Shown here one piece after another: positions 54,365 to 63,921 of a stretch of 64,000 nt of DNA (the first letter of the stretch is position 1; every line of letters begins with the position of its first letter). Below the pieces are notes generated by a model that ran no database searches, had not been told where the DNA came from, and saw nothing but the letters and a program-made list of their open reading frames with translations. The DNA is taken from assembly GCA_003513765.1 (NCBI GenBank), contig DONT01000006.1, positions 50,333-114,332 on the forward strand, in the 5' to 3' direction. This DNA is from Jeotgalicoccus sp. (lineage in GTDB: Bacteria > Bacillota > Bacilli > Staphylococcales > Salinicoccaceae). The translations under genes were made by a program, and so were the position numbers.

Positions 54365-54889
54365 ATGGAGGCACTCATAAGAAGAGTAAATAAAATCACT
54401 GTAATCATAGCAGGTTTAGGATTAGTTGGTTTAATGATATTGATATCGGCAGGTGTAGTGACAAGATATATGTTTGGATTTTCTATACCAACAGCGTATG
54501 AATTCGTAGAGCAATATTTAATGCCCCTAACAATTTTTGTTGCTTTGGGGTATTCATATAAGAGTGGAATATTCCCACGAGTAGATACTTTTGTGGAGAA
54601 TATCAAATCTCCTAAAATTAAAAAGGGAATCAATTTATCTATTTTAATCTTAGAAGTGGTAATCTTTACTTTTGTTACGTATTTACTATTTGATTTCTCA
54701 TTTTATTCATTAGAGACGGGAATGGGATTCAAGTCTAATGGTAACGCCTACACTTTATTCTATATTCACTTAATAACGGCAATTTCATTCGCTTGGATAA
54801 CAGTTATTATGTTAAATCAATGTATTAAAGGATTTAAAAATGAGAAGATTGATGTATTAGAAGAAAATGAAGAAAAAAATGTAATTTAA
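54365..54889 (+). CDS. TRAP transporter small permease (DctQ), set 1
   Basis: 174 residues with four membrane helices, as expected for DctQ. The features SAGVVTRYMFGFSIPTAYEF and ALGYSYKSGIFPRVDTF match the conserved RYxF and the loop around the second helix. It lies 12 bp after DctM, with AAAGGAGG, and 13 bp before the IclR gene. Confidence 0.85.
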   Translation: MEALIRRVNKITVIIAGLGLVGLMILISAGVVTRYMFGFSIPTAYEFVEQYLMPLTIFVALGYSYKSGIFPRVDTFVENIKSPKIKKGINLSILILEVVIFTFVTYLLFDFSFYSLETGMGFKSNGNAYTLFYIHLITAISFAWITVIMLNQCIKGFKNEKIDVLEENEEKNVI

Positions 54890-54902
54890 GAGGGGAAGAT
54901 TA

Positions 54903-55667
54903 ATGTCAAAAAATACTTCGTCTGTATCTGAAAAAACATTAAAAGTATTATTCTTGTTCTCAAAGCATAAATCATTAACAATAAATAAAATTGTTGATTT
55001 AACAGAAATGAATATCTCCTCAGTGTATAGAATAATCAATACACTGAGGAATCAAGAGTTTATTATGTTAGATAGTGAGAATAACTATATATTAAATCCA
55101 GCGGTAATTTTACCGCTATATAATATGGTTAATACGGACCTAAGAGCAAATATTAAGCCGTTTCTAAAAAGATTAGCTGATAGTTTAAATGCATCTGTAT
55201 TTTTAAGTAAAGACCATAGAGATAATCAAATAATTATTGTAGAAAAAGAAGATGGACCGGGTAATTTAAGATGGGTAGAAAGTATTGGATTTACTTATAA
55301 TATTCCTACAGGTACTGCTGGTAAAACACATTTAGCATATATCTTAAAAGGTATGGATGAACATGAGAGAAAGAGTTATCTAGAAAGCCTTAAATTAGTA
55401 CATTATACGGACAAATCGATTGTAGATTTGAAAATCCTTCTAGAAGATATACAAGAAATATTAATAAATGGATATTGTATTACCGAAGGGGAGCATCTCG
55501 AAGAAGTTGTCGGGTTTTCAGTACCTATTTTAAATCCAAATAGCGGAGAATGTATGTATATACTAACTCTAATTAGAACTTCAAATGAATTTAACATTGA
55601 AGAAAAGCAAAAAATTATTATTTCAATGAAAGAGGAAGCTTCAAGAATAGCAAGTTATATTATTTAA
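54903..55667 (+). CDS. IclR-family transcriptional regulator, set 1
   Basis: 254 residues: N-terminal winged HTH (about residues 8-65, with LTEMNISSVYRIINTLRNQ as recognition region) and a C-terminal GAF-like effector domain (YNIPTGTAGKTHLAYIL, then GEHLEEVVGFSVPI). It probably senses an intermediate of the pathway and controls the operon. An exact 12-bp inverted repeat lies in its HTH codons and a 15-bp one at its stop codon. Confidence 0.88.
   Translation: MSKNTSSVSEKTLKVLFLFSKHKSLTINKIVDLTEMNISSVYRIINTLRNQEFIMLDSENNYILNPAVILPLYNMVNTDLRANIKPFLKRLADSLNASVFLSKDHRDNQIIIVEKEDGPGNLRWVESIGFTYNIPTGTAGKTHLAYILKGMDEHERKSYLESLKLVHYTDKSIVDLKILLEDIQEILINGYCITEGEHLEEVVGFSVPILNPNSGECMYILTLIRTSNEFNIEEKQKIIISMKEEASRIASYII
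55017..55050. repeat. Perfect 12-bp inverted repeat in the IclR gene
   Basis: TCCTCAGTGTAT (55017-55028) and ATACACTGAGGA (55039-55050) are exact inverse copies separated by 10 bp. They lie over the codons of the DNA-recognition helix. Confidence 0.85.
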
Positions 55668-55681
55668 TATAACTTGCTATT
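55646..55681. repeat. Perfect 15-bp hairpin at the IclR stop codon
   Basis: AATAGCAAGTTATAT and ATATAACTTGCTATT are exact inverse copies around a 6-nt loop that holds part of the stop codon. There is no T run, so it is not a classic terminator. It lies 20 bp before the aldehyde dehydrogenase start and may stabilise or attenuate the transcript. Confidence 0.85.
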
Positions 55682-55701
55682 CAACATTAAGGAGGAGAAT
55701 T

Positions 55702-57102
55702 ATGTCGACATTTAAAGTTAAGAATCCAGCAACAGGAGAGTGGATTGCAGACCTTCCGAAAGATACTGAGGAATCAATTCAAAGTAAAATAATAGATGGA
55801 AGTAAATCTTTTGAAAATTGGAAGAAGACTGATGCATATTATAGATCTCATAAATTAAAACAATGGGCTAGTGTTATCAGGGAGAATGCAACTGAGGTAG
55901 CTTCAATCATAACTAAAGAAAGCGGAAAACCTATTAAAGAATCTAAAGGAGAAGTAGAGTACGCGTGTAGCTACATAGATTGGTTTGCCGAGGAAGCTAA
56001 AAGAATTTATGGAAGAACAGTACCTAGTAATAGTAAAGATAAGAAAATTATTATAAGTAAAGAACCTGTAGGTTTAGTAGTAGGAATAACACCATGGAAT
56101 TTCCCCGCCGCGATGCTTACACGTAAAGTAGCACCAGCACTTGCATCAGGATGTACATTTATTGCAAAACCACCCCAAGAAACACCTTTGACAACTATTA
56201 AACTAGTAGAATTAGCCCACAAAGTTGGTATTCCTTCCGATGTTCTTCAATATGTTTTAGGAGATGGGAGTTTTACAGGTGAGGTCTTCACTAAAAGTAA
56301 ATTGGTTAGAAAAATTACCTTTACTGGTTCAACAGAAGTAGGGAAAATTTTAGTAGCAAATAGTGCTGAAACTATGAAAAGAGTATCTATGGAATTGGGA
56401 GGACATGCACCACTCATTATTCATAAAGATAGTGACTTAGAAATAGCAGTTACACAAACGATAGCATCTAAATTCAGAAATGCTGGTCAAACATGTATAA
56501 GTGCCAATAGAGTTATAGTCCATGAAGATGTTGTTGAAGAATATTCAAAAATGTTAAGTGCTGAAGTTGGTTCATTAAAAGTTGGTTATGGTGAAGAAGA
56601 TATAGATATTGGACCTGTCATTAATAAAAGTAGCTATGAGAAGATTTTAGAGCAAATAGAAGATTCGATAGATAAAGGTGCTACTATTTTACACGGGAAC
56701 AAATATGAAACTAATCATGAAAAAGAAACATACTTCGTTCATCCTACAGTATTAACAGGGATATCTAGTAATATGAAAATAATGCAAGAAGAAACTTTTG
56801 GACCAGTAATACCTATTGTTACATATTCTAAATTAAGTGAAGCTATTGAAATAGCTAATAATACGCCGTACGGATTAGCAGCTTATTTCTTTACAAATGA
56901 TTATAGAGTCGGAACTTATTTACATGACAATTTAAACTTTGGTGTGATTGGATGGAATGATGGAGCACCTTCGGCAGCTCATGCCCCATTTGGTGGTATG
57001 AAAGATAGTGGAGTTGGGCGTGAAGGTGGGGCAGAAGGAATAGAGGATTACCTGGAAACTAAATACATGTCGGTTGGGAATTTAAGTCCAGATATAATTT
57101 AG
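55702..57102 (+). CDS. NAD(P)-dependent aldehyde dehydrogenase, succinate-semialdehyde type
   Basis: 466 residues. Catalytic Cys in NAGQTCISANRV, general-base Glu in MELGGHAPLI, cofactor motif ITFTGSTEVGKIL and the oxyanion Asn in GITPWNFPAAM. The closest group in style is succinate-semialdehyde or related dehydrogenases. Placed last in the set-1 cluster, it would oxidise the aldehyde released by the ThDP enzyme. Strong GGAGGAG site. Confidence 0.9.
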   Translation: MSTFKVKNPATGEWIADLPKDTEESIQSKIIDGSKSFENWKKTDAYYRSHKLKQWASVIRENATEVASIITKESGKPIKESKGEVEYACSYIDWFAEEAKRIYGRTVPSNSKDKKIIISKEPVGLVVGITPWNFPAAMLTRKVAPALASGCTFIAKPPQETPLTTIKLVELAHKVGIPSDVLQYVLGDGSFTGEVFTKSKLVRKITFTGSTEVGKILVANSAETMKRVSMELGGHAPLIIHKDSDLEIAVTQTIASKFRNAGQTCISANRVIVHEDVVEEYSKMLSAEVGSLKVGYGEEDIDIGPVINKSSYEKILEQIEDSIDKGATILHGNKYETNHEKETYFVHPTVLTGISSNMKIMQEETFGPVIPIVTYSKLSEAIEIANNTPYGLAAYFFTNDYRVGTYLHDNLNFGVIGWNDGAPSAAHAPFGGMKDSGVGREGGAEGIEDYLETKYMSVGNLSPDII

Positions 57103-57282
57103 TATCATTAATAACGTTAAAAACATCACCACCTCCATGGAAGTCTATCATAACAAATACAGCTATTAATCAAAGAAATGAAACACTACTATGTAAATTT
57201 GAGAATATCATTTCTATTGCATTCTGGAAAAATTATAAAAAGCTAGGTAAGTATATACACAGGTATAAAGATATAAATTATT

Positions 57283-57331
57283 AACTCTTTCAGAAAGGTT
57301 TTAAAACCTTTATCGGAAGAGTTTTTTTTAC
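57283..57331 (+). terminator. Terminator of the ThDP-TRAP-ALDH cluster
   Basis: A two-part stem: AACTCTT with AAGAGTT outside, AAAGGTTTT with AAAACCTTT inside, followed by seven T. In the 351-bp stretch 57103-57453 I see this, then the promoter and operator of the next IclR gene, and nothing else. Confidence 0.85.
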
Positions 57332-57359
57332 TCCTTTCTTTAAATATTCTAAAAACTTA

Positions 57360-57388
57360 TTGACAAGCTTAAGATTACTCACTATTAT
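57360..57388 (+). promoter_or_regulatory. Promoter of the second IclR gene
   Basis: TTGACA (57360-57365) and TATTAT (57383-57388), exactly 17 bp apart. Confidence 0.75.
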
Positions 57389-57419
57389 GTATGCACAATT
57401 ATCACAATATGATTCATCG

Positions 57420-57436
57420 TTATCAAATAATGATAA
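57420..57436 (+). promoter_or_regulatory. Probable IclR operator
   Basis: TTATCA (57420-57425) and TGATAA (57431-57436) form an inverted repeat with a 5-bp spacer, between the promoter and the start codon. Autoregulation by the IclR protein is inferred. Confidence 0.45.
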
Positions 57437-57453
57437 TCGAATGGAGAAATGTC

Positions 57454-58188
57454 ATGACAGCAAACAAAGTACTAAGTATATTAACGTTATTTACAATGGA
57501 CAACAGATCGATGACAGTCGGAGAGATTTCAAGCGAACTCGGGATCCCAACAAGCAGTGTCTACAGACACATTCGCGTTTTAAAAGAAAATGGTTATCTT
57601 ATCGAAGATAATTACGGAAACTACAAGCTCGGCTATAAGTTTTTAGAACTTGCAAACATTGTACGTGCTGACATCAGCTTAACGAGTATCGCGAAACCAT
57701 ACATGGACGAACTGACTACTCGTTTTAGGGAGACTACTATTCTAAACGTAATCTCAGGAATAAATGCAGTGTGTTTAACTACATCAGTTATCGACAATGC
57801 AGCAATCAAAGTCTCTTCGGCGGAAGGGAAGGTAATGCCTCTTTTCGGAGGTGCATCAGCTAAAGCATTACTGGCGTATCAGGATGACAGCATCATAGAT
57901 AAAATATTTGAGAACAGCTTAGTTCAAAGAATTACTAAAAACACAATTACAGATAAAGAAAAATTAGTCGAAGATTTACTGAAGATTAAAAGAAACGGCT
58001 ACGCTACCTCAGTAGGTGAGCTTGATGAAGGTGTGAAGGCATATGGTTTCCCAATTAAAAATTCTAAAGATGAAGTGATTGCTTCACTGACTATTGCTGG
58101 ACCGGAATTTAGAATGAAACACCGTAATGAAGAGGATATTGTTGAGGCGTTTAAGTCAGTTGTAAGAAAAATTGAAGTATATTTATAA
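57454..58188 (+). CDS. IclR-family transcriptional regulator, set 2
   Basis: 244 residues. HTH region: MTVGEISSELGIPTSSVYRH in residues about 15-50; effector domain with PLFGGASAKALLAYQ and VGELDEGVKAYGFPI. It is distinct from the set-1 IclR protein but of the same family. ATG 57454 follows GGAG by 7 bp; upstream in-frame starts would overlap the operator. It precedes the second TRAP operon by 39 bp. Confidence 0.88.
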   Translation: MTANKVLSILTLFTMDNRSMTVGEISSELGIPTSSVYRHIRVLKENGYLIEDNYGNYKLGYKFLELANIVRADISLTSIAKPYMDELTTRFRETTILNVISGINAVCLTTSVIDNAAIKVSSAEGKVMPLFGGASAKALLAYQDDSIIDKIFENSLVQRITKNTITDKEKLVEDLLKIKRNGYATSVGELDEGVKAYGFPIKNSKDEVIASLTIAGPEFRMKHRNEEDIVEAFKSVVRKIEVYL

Positions 58189-58198
58189 AACAGAAAAA

Positions 58199-58212
58199 TG
58201 ATAGCGATTACA
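58199..58212 (+). promoter_or_regulatory. Probable cre box before the second TRAP operon
   Basis: TGATAGCGATTACA matches the cre consensus TGWAANCGNTNWCA except at position 4. It lies 15 bp before the DctP start, after the IclR stop. Confidence 0.5.
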
Positions 58213-58227
58213 AAGGGGTGCTAGTTT

Positions 58228-59319
58228 ATGAAGTTGAAAACTGCGATGCTACTATTTTTATCATTATTTATTCTTGCCGGCTGTAATTCTGCTGACAGTG
58301 AAGTTGATGAAGAGGGAAACAGTACAGAAGATTACAGTATTACGCTGAATTATTCAGACCATGATCCCCCGACAGGGATGAGAACGAAATTCCTTCAGGA
58401 ATTCTGGTTCCCGGCAATTGAAGAAGAAACAGATGGCAAGGTTAAAATTAATCCCGTTTTCGGCGGGGGCTTATTATCTTCCAGTGAGGCACTGGATGGT
58501 GTACGTGAAGGTGTTGCCGATATTGGATTAGTATACCCGGATAATTACTCACAACGTATGTTCAGTTATGAGCTGCTTAAGTTATTCCCGGTGGCACCTT
58601 CTGATTTTGAAGGAATGTATGAAATTTTTGATCGTGCATTAACAGAACTGCCACAGTTTAGTGAAGACTTAGAGAAAAATAATCAAAAACCTCTATTGAT
58701 AACTACGGGGCTACCGATTGTTTTCGGTTCAACGTCTGATTTGAACTCTTTAAGTGATGTCGAAGGAGAAGACTGGAGAGCATCAAGCAGATGGTACCTG
58801 GAAGCAATGAGAAATATGGGAGCGAACCCGGTAAGTGTCCCATGGGAAGATGTATACATGTCACTTGAAACAGGTGTTATAGACGGTGTAATGACAAACT
58901 ACGATGGTTTCCACATGATGGGTTTTTATGAAACGGCACCAAATATTATTGTAGGGACTGAGCTTTGGTGGTCAGCACCTTTCATACATACTATAAATAA
59001 AGATATGTGGGAAAGTCTTCCAAAAGATATTCAAGAAGATATTTTACGTGCGACCGAAAGTGCCCAAGCAGAATTTGGCAATGTCTATAAAGAAGAACTT
59101 GAAAATACTATTCAGGAACAAAGAGATGCCGGTGCGAATGTCAAAATAGCTGATGAATCAGATATAAAAGCATTTAATGACCCTGAACTCTTTGAAGGTA
59201 TGAGAGAAACATGGGTTGAAGAAGCAGAAAGAGATCATGGTATAGAAAATGCAGAACAATATGTTGAGGATATGAAAGCAATTATGAATGAAGCTTTAGG
59301 ATACGAAGAATATGAATAA
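58228..59319 (+). CDS. TRAP transporter solute-binding lipoprotein (DctP family), set 2
   Basis: 363 residues. Lipobox ILAGC, then an acidic linker. LNYSDHDPPTGMRTKFLQEF opens the mature protein, and WRASSRWYLEAMRNMGANPV carries the ligand-binding Arg region. GGGLLSSSEALDGVREGVAD resembles binding proteins for larger acids (type 2 TRAP). Little similar to the set-1 protein beyond the fold, so the ligand differs. Confidence 0.88.
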   Translation: MKLKTAMLLFLSLFILAGCNSADSEVDEEGNSTEDYSITLNYSDHDPPTGMRTKFLQEFWFPAIEEETDGKVKINPVFGGGLLSSSEALDGVREGVADIGLVYPDNYSQRMFSYELLKLFPVAPSDFEGMYEIFDRALTELPQFSEDLEKNNQKPLLITTGLPIVFGSTSDLNSLSDVEGEDWRASSRWYLEAMRNMGANPVSVPWEDVYMSLETGVIDGVMTNYDGFHMMGFYETAPNIIVGTELWWSAPFIHTINKDMWESLPKDIQEDILRATESAQAEFGNVYKEELENTIQEQRDAGANVKIADESDIKAFNDPELFEGMRETWVEEAERDHGIENAEQYVEDMKAIMNEALGYEEYE

Positions 59320-59334
59320 TATAGGAGGGATAGC

Positions 59335-59862
59335 ATGGAGGTAATAAAAAAGCTTGATAAAATACTTAAATTCACTAATAGAAGATTAGCTGAACTTTGT
59401 GGAATTATGCTGTTTATCATTATGATACTGCTTCTTATTAACGTCTTCTCTCGGGAATTTGGCTATCCGATTGACGGTTTGAGCAACATCTCAGTATTGA
59501 TTTTAATATCTGTTGTGTACTTAGGTCTATCCACAACTGAGGAAACGAACCAGCATGCTGCGGTTGAATTACTTGAACACAAACTGAACATCAAAAACAG
59601 AAAAATATTAATGATTGTTATTCATATCATTAAATTGATTGCAATCGGTATATTTGCATACGCTGCAATTGGAAATTTTGGTTTTTCACTAGAATCAGGA
59701 GAAGCTTTTACGGATGTAGTTTATATTCCAATGTGGCCATCAAAACTTGCACTGCTACTAGGTTTAATAGTTTTTGAAATACAAATCGCAGTGAACTTAT
59801 TGAAAACGATATTTAACATACAGGATGACGATGATGGACCTGACTTAACGGCGAATATTTAA
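59335..59862 (+). CDS. TRAP transporter small permease (DctQ), set 2
   Basis: 175 residues with four membrane helices; NVFSREFGYPIDGLSNISVL is the RxF region and YIPMWPSKLALLLGL the last helix. It has a CxxDDDDGPDL-type acidic cytoplasmic tail (QDDDDGPDL). It lies 15 bp after the binding protein gene and 17 bp before DctM. Confidence 0.85.
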   Translation: MEVIKKLDKILKFTNRRLAELCGIMLFIIMILLLINVFSREFGYPIDGLSNISVLILISVVYLGLSTTEETNQHAAVELLEHKLNIKNRKILMIVIHIIKLIAIGIFAYAAIGNFGFSLESGEAFTDVVYIPMWPSKLALLLGLIVFEIQIAVNLLKTIFNIQDDDDGPDLTANI

Positions 59863-59879
59863 GTGAAGGAGTTGATATT

Positions 59880-61199
59880 ATGCTAGATATTATAGGAATC
59901 GGAATTATATGTATCGTGCTGCTGTTGATATTTATAGGAATTGGAGTTCCAATCGGGCCGTCATTTATAATCAGCGGTCTGGTAAGTACATTTTTAATGC
60001 TGGATGCAACACGTGCAATGGCTCTTTTAATCGGTTCTGCTCATAGTTCAATTGCAGGACCGAGCTGGGTTGCTATACCGCTATTTATATTACTTGGCGG
60101 CCTGGCAGTCCAGTCAGGTATGGCAAGTAAAGCATTTAAAAGTGCAGATGCACTAGCTTCAGGGATGCCGGGTTCAATTGGTATCGCAACAAACTTAGGT
60201 GCTGCCGGGTTCGGTGCTATCTCAGGAGCATCTATCGCAGCGACATCAATATTCGGAAAAATGGCACTGCCGGAAATGCGTGCCCTTGGATATGACAAAA
60301 GATTTGCAACAGGAATCATAGCTTCAGCTGGAACATTTGCATCGATGATACCGCCGAGTATGATGTTTATCATCTACGCGCTGTTTACAAATACATCGGT
60401 CGCGGGACTGTTTTTCGCAGGTATTATACCAGGAATTCTCAGCGCAGTAATATTCTCTGTCTACATATATTTACGTTGTAGAAAAGATCCGATGATGGTT
60501 AAGAGACAAAAAGAAATGCCTGTAATGGCACCTGCAGAAAGAGTGAAAGCTATCGGTGCATCATGGCCGATTATGCTGGTTGCATTCACTATGCTTGGAG
60601 GGATATATACAGGATTCTTTACTCCGACAGAGTCAGCAGCAATAGGGTGTTTAATGATATTAGTTGTTGGATTTTTCCAGGGACACTTTAAGAAATTAAG
60701 CAGTTTATCAGATGCTTTGAAAGAATCAGCGAATACAACATCAATGGTATTTTTGATTAACATAGGAGCACTATTCTATGCAAAAGTTCTGACGTTGAGT
60801 CAAGTGCCTGGAATAGTAACAAATTACTTAGTAAACCTTACTGTACCGCCAATCGTAATCATTATACTGATATGTATCATATTTTTCGTACTCGGTATGA
60901 TTATGGTGCCAATTGGTATATACGCGATGATACTTCCAATCGTTGCACCGATTGTTACAGGACTAGGTTATGATCTTATCTGGTTTGGTGTAATAACAAT
61001 GAAACTTGTAGAAATAGGTGCAATCACACCTCCCGTAGGATTAAACGTATTTGCACTGAAAGGTGTAGCACCAAAAGACATTTCAGTGTCTGATATCTTT
61101 AGAGGTGTGACACCTTTCGTTCTGATAGATATCGCAATACTGGTTTTATTAATAGCGTTCCCAATACTTTCGTTATGGTTACCTAACTTATTATTCTAA
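59880..61199 (+). CDS. TRAP transporter large permease (DctM), set 2
   Basis: 439 residues, twelve or so helices. Signatures: GAISGASIAATSIFGKMALP, IPPSMMFIIYALFT, GFFTPTESAAIGCL and ITPPVGLNVFALKG. Together with DctP and DctQ it forms a complete sodium-driven importer. Followed after 24 bp by the amidohydrolase gene, so import and breakdown are cotranscribed. Confidence 0.9.
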   Translation: MLDIIGIGIICIVLLLIFIGIGVPIGPSFIISGLVSTFLMLDATRAMALLIGSAHSSIAGPSWVAIPLFILLGGLAVQSGMASKAFKSADALASGMPGSIGIATNLGAAGFGAISGASIAATSIFGKMALPEMRALGYDKRFATGIIASAGTFASMIPPSMMFIIYALFTNTSVAGLFFAGIIPGILSAVIFSVYIYLRCRKDPMMVKRQKEMPVMAPAERVKAIGASWPIMLVAFTMLGGIYTGFFTPTESAAIGCLMILVVGFFQGHFKKLSSLSDALKESANTTSMVFLINIGALFYAKVLTLSQVPGIVTNYLVNLTVPPIVIIILICIIFFVLGMIMVPIGIYAMILPIVAPIVTGLGYDLIWFGVITMKLVEIGAITPPVGLNVFALKGVAPKDISVSDIFRGVTPFVLIDIAILVLLIAFPILSLWLPNLLF

Positions 61200-61223
61200 A
61201 AAGCATAGAGAGGAGAAATTAAA

Positions 61224-62579
61224 ATGAGTCATGAAAAAGTGTTTAACGGTACTGTAGTTTTAGAAAATGAGGTACTTGAAAATGGATATATAGGAGTCAC
61301 TGACGGTAAAATCACTGAGATTTCATCAGAAAAATTAACAGGAGAAAAAGAAATTGATTTAAATGGTAAAGTCATTTTTCCTGGTGCAATAGATGTTCAT
61401 GTACACAGTTTCAGTAATCCTGAAGAAGGGTTTGAAACGACAAGTAAATTGTCGGCACGCGGCGGAGTGACTACATTTTTAGATATGCCTTATGATCTTC
61501 CCAATCCGATAAACAATACCGAAATACTAAAAGAAAAAATAAAAGATTTAGAAAAAAACTCATATGTTGATATCGGCTTATGGGGAACAATCAGTAAAAG
61601 AAACGGTACAGAAAAAATTCAGGACTTAGTGGATGACGGGGTAATGTCTTTTAAACTTTCAACATTTGAAACAGATGAATACCGTTTCCCAAGAATTCCG
61701 AATGACGAAATCATTAAAGCGATGAAAGTATTAGCAGATACAGGAATATTAGTCGCATTTCATTCGGAAGACGATGAAATTGTTAAAGGTTTGAGTAAGC
61801 AATTTGAAGAAGAAAACAAGACGCATAATTTAGCGCATGCAGAAACAAGACCGCCATACACAGAAACATCAGCGGTACTAATGCTGATGGAATTTGCAAA
61901 ATGGACGGGAGCTAAATTGCATATTGTTCACGTAAGTCACCCCAGAACGCTGGAACTTATTAAGTTATTTAAAGAAATGGGTACTGATGTCTCAGCAGAG
62001 ACATGCTACACATATCTGCTGCTGGACGAGGATGATCTAGATAAACAGGGACCGCCGGCTAAAATGAATCCGCCGCTCCGAGCTAAAGAAGATGTAGCTA
62101 AAATGTGGGAACATTTAAAAGCGGGGGATATCGACTTAATATCTTCAGATCATATTGTTTGGGATATTAAAGACAAAGAAAAAGGATATGAAAATATATT
62201 CAAGTCCCCATCAGGTCTTCCAGGGGTAGAAATTATTGTCCGTGTTATGTATGATGCGATGATAAATAGACACAGCATGTCTTATAATGCATTTGCCAAG
62301 CTGATGTCGACCAATGCTGCAGAACGATTCAGCATAAAAGGCAAAGGGAAAATAGAACAGGGATATGATGCAGACTTCACTGTAATTGATCCCAATGAAG
62401 AATGGGAATTCCAGCAGGAAAACTTTGAAACGAATATTGATTTACTGCCATTCAAGGGACGGAAGTTTAAAGGGAATATTGTAGCATCAATTATTCGCGG
62501 TGAAACAGTGTTTGATGGTAAAGAGCTGCAAGTTGAACCCGGTTACGGGAAGTTTATCGAAGGCTCGGAAATTAAGTAA
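61224..62579 (+). CDS. Cyclic amidohydrolase (allantoinase/dihydropyrimidinase-like)
   Basis: 451 residues of the metal-dependent amidohydrolase superfamily. Ligands: His pair in DVHVHS, the carboxylated-Lys position in MSFKLSTFE, His in AFHSEDDE, His in LHIVHVSHP and Asp in LISSDHIVW. The fold has the split N/C beta-sandwich typical of hydantoinases. It opens a cyclic amide such as allantoin, a hydantoin or a dihydropyrimidine. Strong GAGAGGAG site. Confidence 0.85.
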   Translation: MSHEKVFNGTVVLENEVLENGYIGVTDGKITEISSEKLTGEKEIDLNGKVIFPGAIDVHVHSFSNPEEGFETTSKLSARGGVTTFLDMPYDLPNPINNTEILKEKIKDLEKNSYVDIGLWGTISKRNGTEKIQDLVDDGVMSFKLSTFETDEYRFPRIPNDEIIKAMKVLADTGILVAFHSEDDEIVKGLSKQFEEENKTHNLAHAETRPPYTETSAVLMLMEFAKWTGAKLHIVHVSHPRTLELIKLFKEMGTDVSAETCYTYLLLDEDDLDKQGPPAKMNPPLRAKEDVAKMWEHLKAGDIDLISSDHIVWDIKDKEKGYENIFKSPSGLPGVEIIVRVMYDAMINRHSMSYNAFAKLMSTNAAERFSIKGKGKIEQGYDADFTVIDPNEEWEFQQENFETNIDLLPFKGRKFKGNIVASIIRGETVFDGKELQVEPGYGKFIEGSEIK

Positions 62580-62591
62580 GGAGTGTCACTA

Positions 62592-63914
62592 GTGGAAAAT
62601 ACTATTGATAAGATGATTGATGAAATTATAAATCAAACGGATTTTTCCGAAGAGACGAAGCAAAAAGCAGCATCAGTTATCATTGATACTTTGATTGCCA
62701 TACTTTATGGATTAAAAACCGAGACGGAAGTTCAGAATCTGATTTATGAAAAACAATCATCATTTGGTGTGGCACTGCCAGGTATCAATAAGACTCTTAA
62801 TAACAGAGATGCATTAATTGCTCTTGGAACAGCAGCTGTGGCGAATGAATTAGATGAAGGAAATACATTTGCTAAAGGACATCCAAGTGCGCATATTTTC
62901 CCGGCAGTGTATGTCACAGCAATAGAAAATGATTATACAATAGAACAAATAATTGATGCATATATTAAAGGATATGAAATAGCTGTTCGTCTGTCTTCAG
63001 CATTTCAGATGAAAGATAATATGCATCCTCATGGGACCTGGGGAAATGCAGGAGGAGCAGCAGCGAGAGCGATATTACTAGGAAAAAAGACAGAAGAAAT
63101 AATTCTTGTAGTTAAGCTGGCTTTATCCCTCCCGCTCGCGACAAACTGGCTGGCAGCAGAAAAAGGGCAGACGGTCAGAAACCTGTATACAGGTTACGGC
63201 AGTCTTCTGGCATACGATACTGTTGATTTAGCAGGATATGGTTTTCAATCAAATGATACAGTCGTCAGTGATTTGTGGATTAACATTATGGGCAATAATA
63301 TTACGGAAGATAAGATGATGGATAATCTCATGAATCCCCCGATGATTGTACAAAACTATTTTAAAGTGTACCCAACATGCAGATTTACGCATGCTTCGAT
63401 AGAAGCAGCGGAAAATATATTGAAAAACAATGATATTTCATCTGAAGATATTAAGAATATTGAGATTCAGACTTATAATCTGGCAGCACGCTGTAATACT
63501 GAAAATATTAGTACGAGACTTGAATCGAAATTTTCAATTCCTTATGCAGTATCATGTATTATTTTGGATTTAAATTTATATGACAACTATGAAAAAAATC
63601 TCAATGAGATAGGAAGTTTTATAAATAAAGTTAAAGTTATAGATTCAGAGGTAATTACTGCTTTGCTTCCAGAAAAACGTGCTGCAAAATGCATCATCAC
63701 AACTAAAGATAATATAGAATTTTCATCACAGACAGATAATGCAAAAGGTGAGTTCACTCATCCATTTACCCATCAGGAACTTACAGATAAGTATATGAAT
63801 ATGCTTAAGCACTATAAAGTGTTTGATGAAATTTGGCTTGAACAACTGAAAAATATTGATCGAAATATTACATTTAAAACATGGCTTAAAAATAATGGAT
63901 TACTGAGGAGCTGA
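62592..63914 (+). CDS. MmgE/PrpD family protein
   Basis: 440 residues. Conserved PrpD regions: GTAAVANELDEGNTFAKGHP (with HPSAHIFPA following) and MHPHGTWGNAGGAAARA; later VYPTCRFTHASIEAAENIL. Members are 2-methylcitrate dehydratases, cis-aconitate decarboxylases and unassigned dehydratases. GTG 62592 lies 8 bp from GGAG; GTG 62583 overlaps it. It is in the operon with the amidohydrolase. Confidence 0.85.
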   Translation: MENTIDKMIDEIINQTDFSEETKQKAASVIIDTLIAILYGLKTETEVQNLIYEKQSSFGVALPGINKTLNNRDALIALGTAAVANELDEGNTFAKGHPSAHIFPAVYVTAIENDYTIEQIIDAYIKGYEIAVRLSSAFQMKDNMHPHGTWGNAGGAAARAILLGKKTEEIILVVKLALSLPLATNWLAAEKGQTVRNLYTGYGSLLAYDTVDLAGYGFQSNDTVVSDLWINIMGNNITEDKMMDNLMNPPMIVQNYFKVYPTCRFTHASIEAAENILKNNDISSEDIKNIEIQTYNLAARCNTENISTRLESKFSIPYAVSCIILDLNLYDNYEKNLNEIGSFINKVKVIDSEVITALLPEKRAAKCIITTKDNIEFSSQTDNAKGEFTHPFTHQELTDKYMNMLKHYKVFDEIWLEQLKNIDRNITFKTWLKNNGLLRS

Positions 63915-63921
63915 CTTTATT

